From Ailanthus altissimus (Eukaryota > Streptophyta > Magnoliopsida > Sapindales > Simaroubaceae): a DNA stretch of 64,000 bases. Below the pieces are notes generated by a model, which worked only from the letters and a program-made list of their open reading frames with translations, had not been told where the DNA came from and did no database searches. The stretch is taken from assembly GCA_946807835.1 (NCBI GenBank), contig OX327695.1:27138501-27202500 (forward strand), given 5' to 3'. The position numbers were made by a program, and so were the translations under genes. Shown piece by piece: positions 10,604-22,022 of the stretch. Numbering within the stretch: the stretch's first letter is position 1; each line of letters begins with the position of its first letter.

Positions 10604-12850
10604 TCTCTTCTAAACAAAGATTTTAGCTTTGGAAAAAGTGCTAAAGTCCACAAATGAGCTTAATCAGTTTGCACACTATATTAGAAGTTAGGCTAGATGT
10701 AAAACCTTCAAACTGTTTCATATATATCTCTTACTTGAGATATACATACCGGAATACCGCGTTTACATCCATTGGATAGTCCTCAAAATCATAATATACA
10801 ATAATAGCCAACAAAATTCAAATTGACTTTAGCATGGTTACTGATGAAAACGGTTTTTCAATTGTCAATTCTAGATCTCTGAGTACCTTTCAATATCAGT
10901 CGAGCCTTGAAGGTCTCTACCTTCATATAAGGCCTACGCTTCCATCACGTAAACTTATTTACAACAAATAAAAACAATTCCTACATAAAGCATAACCAAG
11001 TTCCAGACCTCATTGTCATGCGTAAAGTTAATTTCGAATTTTATGACATCTTTCCATTTTTCCTAAATCATGTCAAACATCGCTTCTCTATAAGTCAAAT
11101 GATTCTTTTCTACAACTAAAAAAACAAAGAGTACCTTAATGTATCAAACATACGTAATTGATGCCCTTGTTATCCTTTCTGACCTATTAGGAGAATGTGT
11201 TAAATGTATTTCACTCAATTGAACTTAAAAAAACTACCGTCAGTTCATATATATATATATATATTTGATTGACTTCATCAAGTTCAACACCTTATTGACT
11301 ATTTCTCCTGAGAGGTGATATCATGAGCAATGAACAAATTTCATTCCTCTGGATCATATCATTGGTATCCCATAGTATACTTGGGATACTTAATGAACCA
11401 ATACTTGTAACCTTTGGATACAAATTTAACCTATTACATAACTCTTATACAAACAGAATAACCCCAAGCTTTAATATACTTAAGTCTCGATTTTATTTTA
11501 TTCTATATCTCATAATGAGTAGAAGGAACGTCTTTTGATGGATCTAAGTACAATAAGTGAATAACAGATTCTAAAGCATAATTCCAAAAATATTTTAAAA
11601 GATCATTGAAGCTTAACATCAATCAAACCGTATCTAATAAAGTCTTATTCCTCCTTTCGAAAATACATTCATATTGAAGAGTATCTAACGGACTATGTTG
11701 AGTAAGAATCGTATTTTTTATTAAATAATCTGTGAATTTATTGTTTATGTATAAACTGTCTCGATTTAATTGAAGGCATTCAATATACATAAAGGTTTTA
11801 TTCTTTACATTCTTAGTTGGAATGTTTTAAACACTTCATAATTTTGTGACCTACGTTTCCTAGAAACATATGTGTATATCATAAAAAATCACTAGAAAGA
11901 CAATGAAGTATCGAAATTCACCCATAGTAGTATAATTCATTGGGCTAAATACAATACTATGCACCAGTACCAATAAATCAGTGGCCTAGTGTCTAACATC
12001 TACACTAAGATTTGGTCCTTTTTCCTTGAATTCAAAATTCATAACTAGCCAAGGTATTATAGTCAGATCAAGTATCTAACCATTCTTAACCAGACTCGTC
12101 TCACGATTAAGTGAACTTATTTTATGAGCCATTATTTTTTATTATTCAAAGTTCTTAAACTACTATTTATTTTGTTCACCTATGCATTAGAGACATTTTT
12201 TGTTGTATTTAAGATATAACTGTCATTCATTAACTGATACTCAGTTAACAAAATATTATTATTATCACATAAACATGAGGAACTATTCTTAATATTTTTA
12301 TGATAATCTTCTCTGTCTACTACAGAGAGTGATATGATTTGCCAAATAATGATTGGCTCAAAATAGAAATTGTACAACATAATGCTTCTGTTAGAATGAA
12401 GAAGTGGCTTAGAAGTCTTAACGGTTATCACATATAAGAAATCTCTATTTCCTTTGTGAAGTTATACTTCTCATTTCATGGCATCGTAGCATTTCTCAAA
12501 TCATGCAACACCTCTCAAATATAAGGATGACAAGCAATATCTTATACCATTCCATACTTAGCAACATATATTAATGAATTATCTATGATCGGTAAACAGA
12601 TATCTAATGAGTCAATTTTTCTTAAGTCAATATGCTTTGAATAATAATGCTTATGATTTCAAACCTTATCACAGTGGAAACACTTTCTATTGTGACTATT
12701 CTATAATTGTATTTTAGGTATATCAAATAATTTTTCAGATTGAGCTTTATACTATTTACACATCTCATGTGCACATGCTCGTGCTGAAGATCATTAGACA
12801 TTGAGGCCAGGATATATAATTTGATTGTCAAATCATTCTTTATCCATTTC
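10604..12850 (-). pseudogene. Decayed Copia gag-pol (gag, GAG-pre-integrase, integrase, RT)
   Basis: On the minus strand, from high to low coordinates, the remnants run in Copia order. Gag pieces at 12831-12622 include KLYILASMSNDLQHEH, with a ruined zinc knuckle after it. A GAG-pre-integrase-like piece at 12431-12180 resembles the LDNNxIxxGxLxxxxYxL pattern. A region at about 11540-11300 contains SLKYIKAWGYS and KYTMGYQ, as found between integrase and RT. RT pieces at 10930-10604 include ETFKARL, an MDVK motif, and an IYMKQFEGF-like stretch. The RT breaks off at 10603 and the catalytic and RNaseH parts are absent. Stops and frameshifts are everywhere. Confidence 0.75.
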
Positions 12851-14330
12851 TTATAAATTCCTATCTCTTCTAAAAAGATATTATCAGAAACGTCTCTTAT
12901 AATCTTTTGATCAATTATATGTCCAAGTTACTGAATCTAGAACTATTCTCAGATTTATAAACAAGTTTAAATATTTTTCTCGGTACCCTATAGTTGGTGT
13001 GTATAATGCAAGTATACTAACGGATTGCTCAGTAGTTATCTTATCTCTATAAAACAAATATCTTATCTCAATCAGATAAATTAGGAGATGTGGAGTGAAA
13101 CATTTTCAATCGTTAATTAATAATGCTTTAAATCATAGGTATAACTATTATACATTTTTTAATCTAAAACTCCTCCCACTGCTTTACTTAATCTCCTTAA
13201 TCTCTCAAATGGGATAACGACAGTTTAAACGCTTTAAACTATACATTGAGAAGTGGACTCCATTAGCACTTTACTCTAGCCTCACACTAAAGCAATATTG
13301 GTCTTTGTAAACCCAACAGGTAGACAACTCTTATCAATTGCACCTTATGCAAATCTTACCATTGATCATAAATACACCTTATCCTCACATTAAAGTAATA
13401 TTGGGTAAGTATATTTCAAATTAACTTGTCAATTTTCAAATATATGTTATTGACACTACCCTCACGCTAAAGTAATATTGGATAACTTGTTCGCATATAT
13501 TTGACTCATCTCTTATTTTACAAATATAGTCCGAATCACGCCATCCAAATCCCTCATGCTAAAGCTTATTAGGAAAGATCGTAGTGATCCGTCTAACACC
13601 GTATTAACAAGACAGACCATTTAAAATATTATCTCATAATACAATAAAATTCAATCTGATTAAGAGAGATTTTTAAACACATGCTCTTATCTCATGAGGA
13701 GGTGACTATCAATCATATATTTATTTCTATGCAAACACAACTAACTCCCACTAAAGGGGCTCTCATTGTGGTTACCAATACAAAAAATAATCCAAGTTTA
13801 TAATGCAGAATAATAAATCTTATCACCGCATCTCATAATCCCCGACATGCATATTAATATTTTCTAAACAATTTAAAAAATATTAATTTTTTTTTAAAGT
13901 GCAACACCGCAGCGTTGCAGCGCTAAAGGTCAGTACCTTTAACACCGCAGCGCCGGACTACAAATGCTGCAACGTTCAATGCAAACCCTTAATGCTACGT
14001 CATTAGCCCTTTAGTGCTGCAGCACTGGAGCAATGAAAAGCCAATGTCGCGGCGCTAGATTACCAGCGCTGCAACGCTGAAGGTCAGTACCTTTAACACC
14101 GTGGCGCCAAGCTAGAATGTTGCGGAGCTAGGGCCTAAAAACCCCAACATCGTGACGTTCTTCATCCAATGCCGTGATTCATCATGAAAGCTGCGGCGTT
14201 CCAAGTGCTGTTTTTACCGGTTTTGCATTTTCAACATTTGAAATGCACCACAACAGGCCCAAAACTTATCCTTTAATATGTCAAACAATAAAGACGCCCA
14301 AATCATACACAAAATTATTGTGATACTAAT
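12851..14330 (-). other. Long non-coding leader of the Copia element, with two odd repeat blocks
   Basis: This lies between the LTR end at 14331 and the gag remnants. A weak tRNA-Met primer site sits at 14319-14330 (minus ATTAGTATCACA). Two blocks stand out. At 13281-13573 the plus-strand word CTAAAGYAATATTGG recurs with small changes at 13286, 13389, 13466 and 13558, spaced 103, 77 and 92 bp. At about 13900-14220 there is a GC-rich island built from GCAGCGCT/AACGCTG-like words, with the stretch AAGGTCAGTACCTTTAACACC present twice (near 13926 and 14081). No open frame of interest. Confidence 0.5.
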
Positions 14331-15577
14331 TGTTGGGTGTCAATTATTATAGGGTGTATGCATGTGGTGTCTATATTCATCACATACACACACACATAGT
14401 TCTATATATATACAATTAATCAAATTAATTATAGAATTGAGAAATTTCACCCATTAAGCCTTCGGATTAAAAGGTTTAAAGTCCACATGAATTAAACTTG
14501 TTGACAACTCTAGTAATCAACTTGGATAGATTAGATTGGTTAGAATAGCAGTATAATCCAGCACTGGTTTAACACTTAAACTATTTAGATTAACACTTAA
14601 TCTAATAAAAATCATTTATTTTATATTTTGTTCAATACTTGGACAATTAAAACAAATCAATTAGTTATAACAAATAATAACTTTTATTTTCGCTTTGATG
14701 TTTTAACACTTAAAACATGATTAACAAGAATTTAAATTCCAATTCTCTCAAATGAAAATGGCCACCAAAAATTGTAAAACTTTTTTAATATTGAATTTCA
14801 TTTCACTTTATATACTAACGCATAAATTTTAAATAAATTTAAATTTCATTTGCATTTGCATTTAATTTACTATTTGCTTAACCAAGGTTAAGTTTTAACT
14901 TTAGTTAAGTTAAATTAACTTAACCTTAAGTTAACAAATATCCAACTAACATAATCGTAGAGTTAACTATTAACCCTAGTTAAGTTAACATTTATTTAAT
15001 AATAGAAATAAAATATTAAGATATTTATTTAACCTAATCGTAGAGTTAATTATTAACCCTAGTTGAGTTAACACTTATTTAATAATAATAATAATAAAAT
15101 ATCTAGATATTTATTTAACTCAACCATAGTTAATAATTAACCATGATTTAGTTAAGAACAAATATCTTTGAACCTAACCTTATGGTTAATAATTAACCAT
15201 GGTTAAGTTAGATTTTTATTTAATTATTATTTAAATATCTTGATTATTTAACAATTAAATAATCAATAAAGTAAAATTATCATTATACCTTATTAGGTTA
15301 CCAAGTCAACCCAAAGTGGGTTCGGCCATAACCATATACTTTAGTTAACTTAACAATAATAATTTGTTATATTTTTACTGTATTAACCTATTCAATACGA
15401 TAAACTGTTCAAGTACTCAACAAGTACACTTTATATTATGAATTCACCGATAGACCCGCAACGATGAAAATAGATCAGAAACTAATGTTTAAGAACATAC
15501 TTGCATAATAATATTTTCTAGCTCCTATTGCAATTATGTCATTATTAGTATATTCTTAGATCATTATCTCATTTCAG

Positions 15578-16045
15578 ACAAGGCTTCTAACTATTAGTGT
15601 CACGCCCCAGACTCAAAAGTTCCGACACACGACATCACTTATATTCATTTAATATATGTGCACTCATAAATAATATTACACAAAATTTCAATCTTTAATC
15701 CAACATAGAAATCCTTAGCAAGTTGCTAGTAAGTTCAACACTAAAATTAACACATAACCTAACATAAAAACCTAAACTTCTATTGATAATATTTAAACAT
15801 TCATTTCAATTTCTTTCAGAATTATAAAAATTGAATTATGACTGGGACAATTAGTAAACCAGAGATACGCAGAGTTTTCTCAGAGATTAACAATCTACTA
15901 TGTCACCAGTAGCAACTTTGTTACCGGAAGCCCAAAATATATTCATTGCAAATTCTTACTTAAAATCATCCAATAACCACACTTGATAAAACTTAAACCA
16001 AATCCAACTACACACAATAAAATAATACATAAGTTTTTATTCAAT
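15578..16045. repeat. 468-bp block duplicated on the far side of the retrotransposon
   Basis: This block repeats 23466-23933 over the same length of 468 bp with no difference that I noticed. It comprises the 5-bp target duplication ACAAG, 15 bp more of the host LTR, and the first 448 bp of the family E repeat. It is the start of E1, present a second time to the left of the retrotransposon although only one copy should exist. Confidence 0.9.
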
Positions 16046-16051
16046 TACTAA

Positions 16052-17488
16052 AATTCTATATCATAAATCAAGTGCAAGTATACACTATCGTATGCAAGTA
16101 ATAAAGAGACTAATTAGTCGGATGTCGAACCCACAGGGATAATTCTTTCTTTTTAACCAATTACTAAAATTATATCTTCCTAATAATTATTCAGAAAAAT
16201 AAAAATCTAAGAATGAATGTAAGAAATATAAAAGCAAAAACACGATGCAATGAGATTTAAAGATATAGCAACGTAGAGAGAACCTAGGATTAATATTATC
16301 CCTCAATATGTTTCTAATGATTAATCCTCTAATATTTAACTCACTTAGTCTTTATTATTGATCAAGACACTAATGTATTCACAAGCCTCTTCCAAGGTCA
16401 TGCAAGTATACCTTAATTTACCAAATACCTATATTCCTATGGTACTTGTAATAAATTAAGATTCATTAAGATTAGGTCTTATTGATCATACATGCCAATT
16501 AGGTATATTCCTATCCTAAGTTGAAACTTGCATATGCAACATTGAATGTTACTCTACAATCATGCATCAAATTACCTAGGTCTAAATATTATGATTCCTC
16601 TTCCGAGTTTATCAATAATATTACCAACTCATTCACCATATATTGGCCAGATATATTGAAGCATTAAACACAAGTAATTTAAATAATAAATGACTAAGTT
16701 TATTAAATACTAAAAGATATGGCAATTAAGCACACATATTGAGTTCAAATATTAACCCTAGAAAACAAGTTAGCTCATGGCTACAAGAGAACAGCAGTAG
16801 AAATAATTATAAAACATGATACAATCAATCGCAAACCGATATAGACGTCGAATTGCTCTTAATTGCGCTGCCTAGAAACTCTTGATGCCGAAGAACGTCT
16901 TGTATCTCTCTCTAAAGATGCTTCAATTAAGCTTCTATTGCTCTCCAAGACTCGTGCTCTGTATTCTTGGTGCTCTTGGGTCGTCTTGGATTCCTTCTTG
17001 AAGGCTGGGGACGAGTGGCTTTATATAGGGATTGATTTGAGCTTGAAAATCTCAATTCTCGTCGGACTCGGACTCGCACTACCGCTGGCGCACTATGCAT
17101 CTGTCGCTGGGGCGACGCGTGAAAAAGCCTTCACCGCTGGAGCGGTGGGATATTGGCGCTGGGGCGCTGCATGAAAACGGCTTCACCGCTGGCGCGGTGA
17201 ATTTCTGGCGCTGGGGCGCTAGACGCGACTTAATCAGGTCGTTTTTCTTATTTCGATCACTATTCCAACGCTGGGGCGAAAATACTTGTGGCGCTGGCGC
17301 TATGGACACATACTTTGAAAACTTTACATTTTAGTCCCTGTTTTCGCTCCTTTTGCGTTCTTTCTTTAAATTTCGTTCAAGTCCCTATAAATATCAATAA
17401 AGCACATAAATAGCCATCTATTCTCATAAAATCATAAAATATCAATAATAAAAACATGAGAAAATATATGACAAATTTGCCCTTATCA
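16052..17488 (-). repeat. 3' LTR of the intact retrotransposon
   Basis: 1437 bp, matching 22029-23465 in length and in every stretch I compared. It lacks the outermost six bases (TGCGAT) that the other LTR has, because of the unusual left junction. A GC-rich block at about 17040-17290 includes two perfect hairpins, CACCGCTGGAGCGGTG (17132-17147) and CACCGCTGGCGCGGTG (17184-17199). Short open frames inside it are shared by both LTRs and resemble no protein known to me. Confidence 0.9.
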
Positions 17489-17502
17489 AATTCCCCCAAA
17501 CT
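17489..17502 (-). other. Polypurine tract of the intact retrotransposon
   Basis: The minus strand reads AGTTTGGGGGAATT directly before the 3' LTR start TGATAAGG. This is where plus-strand DNA synthesis would be primed. Confidence 0.7.
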
Positions 17503-19154
17503 TAAATACTTGCTTGTCCTCAAGCAATAAAATAAAACTAAGAGAGAAAACAAAGGGTTATACTTGACTCATTTAACAAATCAAAACAAAATATACTAAT
17601 ACTAGTAAGATGATCAAAATCATTGTCTCAAAGGCTGACGAAATGGTACAAATCTTTAAGGTAGACAAATAGCTATTAACAATTCTAATTATCTTCATTT
17701 AGTCCCTTATTCTTCCTCATAAATAATCACCATGTGTGTGTGTGCAAGTAGCAAGCAAATAGCTAAAACATACTTTGATTTACTTTATACTTTAGTTTGT
17801 ACAGAAAAGATGATGTCTCGGCATTTAATTTGTATAATGACACTTCCATAAGCTTGTCTTTATTACCACTCTCCACTAATGTAGAAAATCACATGTCTAG
17901 GAATCTATTTAGGACTTTACTTAGCTTGTAATGTAAGGCTAAGGTCAGGGTGGGATAAAAGGATAAATATATGAAGTTCAATTCACACCATGAACACTTA
18001 GATTTTACCTAGAAACCTCTTGATCTTCTTTTCCTTGTATTATCTCTTCCCCCAAACTTATTGTGTTCCCATCCTTCTTTTCAACCTTTTTTTTTTTCAA
18101 AGAATTTCTTCTTTTTCTTAAGCTGGGGGTATTTTATTTTACTTTTTTTTTACTTTTTTTTTATTTTTATTTTTTTTTTATGAAATACCCCCAAACTTAG
18201 ATTGACAAATACCACCCAAACTTATTTTTCTCATATCACCACAACTTTTTTTCTTTTCAAGAGTATTTCTAAGTAAATGCAAGGTTTATGATGTTATGGG
18301 TAAATTTCTAGATAAGTAAACTTTAAGTCTTGGGCTTGTAATGTGGTTAAACCAAAGAATGGGTAATTAGGCTCAAAATAGGGTACTAGGGATAAATATA
18401 CAATAAAAGGTAGGCTAGAAAGGCTCAATCGGTCCAAAGATGGCCTAATGTCATTTCCCTATTCATGTGTTTCCTAGAATTTCGCCTCAAGTAGTAACTA
18501 AAGACAAGTTCTAGAGTGTCGGTCTTCGAGACTGTGGTGTACTCCCTAAAACATAAGTATCTCTAAGTAATAGTTATAACTATTCATGCTTATAAAGTGT
18601 TCAAAAAAATTGGTGATTATGAATAAGGTCGAACTTGTTCCTAAACTTGAATAATCAAAATTGTCTCAAGTATCTATCATTCCCTATGGATGTGTAAAAA
18701 TAAATTCAACCATGTATTCTTTTTCTTATCATAGACTAATGATCATCTTATCAAAACCTAATAAAAATGAATTAACTAAAAAAAACTAAGTAACTAAAAA
18801 AAAATTTTTAACCCACAAGAATGACCACTCAAATCATGCAGAAAAATGAACACAAGAAAGTGTTTCCCACCCCCAAACTTAATTTAGACATTGTCCCCAA
18901 TGTCGAAAAAATAAAGAAGTGAAAGTAAGAGACTTCCCTGGTCAATTTTTCGCTGCCGCGCTGACTCTCCGTCGCTGGGGCGATGTTCTGGCGCTGCCGC
19001 GGTAATCGTCTGTCGCTGCAGCGCTGAAGGCTGATTTCTGCACAGTTACTGGAATTTGCGCTGGCGCGATGTTGCGTGTACCGCGGGGGCGGTGGTGCTC
19101 GATTTTTCTGTCGCTGCCGCGCCATGTTATGCCGCTGGAGCGCTGAAATTCTTT

Positions 19155-19195
<41 letters not shown>

Positions 19196-19295
19196 GCTAA
19201 AAAAAATGATAATAATAATAATAATATTTTCCTTGGGTTGCCTCCCAAGTAGCGCTTGATTTAACGTCATCGGCTTGACGGGGCTTCCTTTTCTT
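17503..19295 (-). other. Non-coding 3' interior of the intact retrotransposon
   Basis: It holds no coding frame that I can support. Landmarks are T/A-rich runs near 18090-18180, a GC-rich island at about 18955-19145 built from the same GCGCTGGGGCGA/ACCGCGGGGGCGGT words as the LTRs, and a run of about 34 T (19157-19190) followed by a short AAT repeat. In an autonomous relative this is where RT, RNaseH and integrase would lie. Confidence 0.7.
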
Positions 19296-21875
19296 TCATG
19301 GTGGATCGAAGATGCTGGTGGAAGCATTTGAGTAAGTGATTTTGCTGGCTTTCTTCTTTTTCGGCTTCCATATTCTTGCAATTAAACCTTGGGCAGTATC
19401 TTTTGTTGCATTCTCCTTATGTCTCTCCGGAAAGACTTTAATCTTAGACCGGGGAGATGGTTCTTCCTTTTCTTTCTCTTTGCTTGCTTCGTCGTGATGC
19501 TGCTTTTTCTTCTTCTCTCTTGCCTTCTTATGCTTCAATGCTCTTTTTCGAATGTGAGGATCCAATGTCTCCATATCTTTAATTTGCTTGACACTTGGGT
19601 GCATCACATTAATGCAGAAACAGTCTTCATTTTCAGCTGGTAATTTGATCTCCTTGAAGACCTTAAAAGTGACTATATCCTCTTGTACTCTCATGGTCAA
19701 CTCCCCTTTTTGCACATCAATAATTGTTCTTCCAGTGGCTAGAAAGGGTCTTCCAAGGATGATTGGGATCTCCTTATCTTCTTCCATATCCAAAACAATG
19801 AAATCGGCAGGGAAGATGAATTTATCGACCTTAACCAACACATCTTCAATTAATCCCTTAGGATAGGTGAGAGAACGATCTGCTAACTGAAGTGTGATAT
19901 TTGTTGGTTTGGCTTCTTTCAGTCCCAACTTTTTATACACGGACAATGGCATAAGATTGATGCTAGCTCCCAGATCACAAAGTGCTTTCCCAAAATCATA
20001 ATTTCCAATTGAGCATGGTATGGTGAAGCTCCCAGGATCTTTGAGCTTTGGAGGTAGCTTCTTTAGAAGGATGGCGCTACACTCTTCTGTCAGGGCCACA
20101 GTCTCAAAGTCATCTATTTTTCTCTTCTTTGATAGGATGTCCTTTATGAATCTCACATAGCTCGGCATTTGCTCCAGTGCATCTGCAAAAGGGAGATTAA
20201 TATGTAATTTCTTAAAAATATCAAGAAATTTAGAAAATTGCTTATCTAGTTTCTTCTTTTGCAGCCTCTGGGGAAATGGAGGTGGTGGAGTGAATGACTG
20301 TGTGGGTTGCTTTTGCGGGTTGCTACTGGTATCTTCTGCTGCATTTTCACTTTTCTGTTCTTGTACTTGAATACCAGTTTCTATGCTTTTTTGTGTCTCA
20401 ACACTCTTCTCTTGGTTTTTGAGCTGCTGTAATCTCTGAGGAAATGGTATAGGTGGTCTATATGGTTGCACGTCATCTTGCTGGACCACTGGTTCTTTTT
20501 CCTTCTCTATCATCTCCGAAAGCTGTGGTTGAGGAATGTTATCATGCAAGACTTTACCACTTCTTAGGGAGATGGCTTGGCACCGTTCTACACTTCCTTT
20601 TGGATTAATTTCAGTGTTGCTTGGTAGAGTTCCTTGAGGGCGATTGTTTATTACTGTTGCGAGCTGCCCTACTTGATTTTCCAAGGCTCTAAGTGAAGTT
20701 GCTTGACTTTGGAAGAGTGCATCTGTTTTCTTCATGTATTGCAGCAGCATGTCTTCAATGTTTGATTTCTTCTCTTGCTGAATTTGCGGTTGGAAACCAA
20801 GAGGAGCTTTGGAATGTTGTCCTTGATTATTGTTGCTCCATGAGAAGTTAGGGTGATTTCTCCATCCAGGATTGTAAAAATTTGAGTTAGGATTGTTGCG
20901 GTTGAAGTCCCCTACATATTGAGCAGTCTCCATGCATTGTCCATTAGCATGATTTCCTCCACAGAAATCGCAAGTGATAGGTTGACTCTTGATGGCATTA
21001 ACTCCCAAGTTGCTTAATTGTTTGGTCAAAAGGTTGACTTGAGCAGATAATGTGGTCAAAGTGTCTACTTCATGTAATCCAGCAATCTTTCTTGTGGTTG
21101 ACCTTTCGGTGGGCCATTGATAGGCATTGGACGCCATCTCATCTAGTAGATCATATGCTTCATCAGTTGATTTGTTCATGAGTGCTCCTCCAGCTGCAGC
21201 ATCTACTATCGTTCTAAATTGACCGGCTAATCCATTGTAGAATGTTTGTACAAGTAACCACTTCGGAACTCCATGATGAGGACATTTTCTTTGCATATCT
21301 TTGTATCTCTCCCATGCCTCATAAAGAGATTCTCCATCTAGTTGTAGGAATGATGTGATGTCGTTCCTCATCTTGGCAGTTTTAGCAGGTGGAAAATATT
21401 TGGCGAGGAACTTTTGTGCAAGATCATCCCATGTAGCTATAGATCCGGATGGAAGTGATAACAACCAGCTCTTTGCCTTGTCTCTCAAGGAAAAGGGAAA
21501 TAATCTTAGACGGATTGCATCATCAGACACCCCATTGTACTTGAATGTATCACATATCTCCAAGAAGTTGATGATGTGCATGTTTGGATCGTCATTAGGT
21601 AGTCCACTAAATTGTACCAAATCCTTGAGCATTTGAATCGTGCTTGGCTTGATCTCAAAGTTGTTAGCTTGAACAGTTGGTCTTTGGATGCTTGAATGGA
21701 TTCCATTGACTAAGGGAACAGCATACTCCCTTAGTGGTCTTCTTTCATTATTGGGTGCAATTGGTACTTGATCTTCCATGGTGTTGACTTGATTTTGCTC
21801 TCTTCTAATTCTTCTTAAAGTTCTTTCAATCTCTGGATCAAAAGCAATCAAGTCTTCACTTTTTGATCTTCGCAT
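19296..21875 (-). CDS. Gag-protease polyprotein of a Ty3/gypsy-like non-autonomous element
   Basis: The frame encodes 859 residues with no stop. Residues 1-60 are basic and acidic (MRRSKSEDLIAFDPEIERTL). Residues 75-250 form the retrotransposon gag domain, with the family hallmark around LRLFPFSLRDKAKSWL. A zinc knuckle CDFCGGNHANGQC lies near residue 310, of CX2CX4HX4C type. A Pro/Gln-rich linker follows, then an aspartic-protease-like fold near residues 615-740, with CDLGASINLMP at the active-site position and IILGRPFLAT later. The last 100 residues are Lys-rich. The active-site triplet is DLG, not the usual DSG/DTG, so cleavage activity is uncertain. Function, by family: packages element RNA into virus-like particles. 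The start at 21875 is the first ATG after the primer site. Confidence 0.9.
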   Translation of the reverse strand: MRRSKSEDLIAFDPEIERTLRRIRREQNQVNTMEDQVPIAPNNERRPLREYAVPLVNGIHSSIQRPTVQANNFEIKPSTIQMLKDLVQFSGLPNDDPNMHIINFLEICDTFKYNGVSDDAIRLRLFPFSLRDKAKSWLLSLPSGSIATWDDLAQKFLAKYFPPAKTAKMRNDITSFLQLDGESLYEAWERYKDMQRKCPHHGVPKWLLVQTFYNGLAGQFRTIVDAAAGGALMNKSTDEAYDLLDEMASNAYQWPTERSTTRKIAGLHEVDTLTTLSAQVNLLTKQLSNLGVNAIKSQPITCDFCGGNHANGQCMETAQYVGDFNRNNPNSNFYNPGWRNHPNFSWSNNNQGQHSKAPLGFQPQIQQEKKSNIEDMLLQYMKKTDALFQSQATSLRALENQVGQLATVINNRPQGTLPSNTEINPKGSVERCQAISLRSGKVLHDNIPQPQLSEMIEKEKEPVVQQDDVQPYRPPIPFPQRLQQLKNQEKSVETQKSIETGIQVQEQKSENAAEDTSSNPQKQPTQSFTPPPPFPQRLQKKKLDKQFSKFLDIFKKLHINLPFADALEQMPSYVRFIKDILSKKRKIDDFETVALTEECSAILLKKLPPKLKDPGSFTIPCSIGNYDFGKALCDLGASINLMPLSVYKKLGLKEAKPTNITLQLADRSLTYPKGLIEDVLVKVDKFIFPADFIVLDMEEDKEIPIILGRPFLATGRTIIDVQKGELTMRVQEDIVTFKVFKEIKLPAENEDCFCINVMHPSVKQIKDMETLDPHIRKRALKHKKAREKKKKQHHDEASKEKEKEEPSPRSKIKVFPERHKENATKDTAQGLIARIWKPKKKKASKITYSNASTSIFDPP

Positions 21876-21995
21876 GTACCTCGTAAGAAAGAAAGTAAAA
21901 CTAAATTAATGAAAATAAAATAAAATAAAATAAAAAAATTCTGAAGTAAAAACTAGAAAGATTGGTATTAATATTGGCGAAAAAGTAGTTAATTA

Positions 21996-22013
21996 TCCCC
22001 GGCAACGGCGCCA
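21996..22013 (-). other. Primer-binding site complementary to tRNA-Asp
   Basis: Same 18 bases as at 7970-7987 (TCCCCGGCAACGGCGCCA on plus), 9 bp inside the 5' LTR. It shows that minus-strand DNA synthesis is primed by tRNA-Asp(GTC). Confidence 0.88.
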
Positions 22014-22022
22014 AAAACTTGA

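Noticed and set aside
13281..13573. Possible CRISPR-like array
   Set aside because: Only four diverged boxes with unequal spacing in a plant retroelement leader; CRISPR arrays do not occur in plant nuclear DNA.
16863..17174. 103-codon plus-strand frame in both LTRs of the young element
   Set aside because: It is identical in the two LTRs because the LTRs are identical, it runs through the GC hairpin array, and it resembles no known protein.
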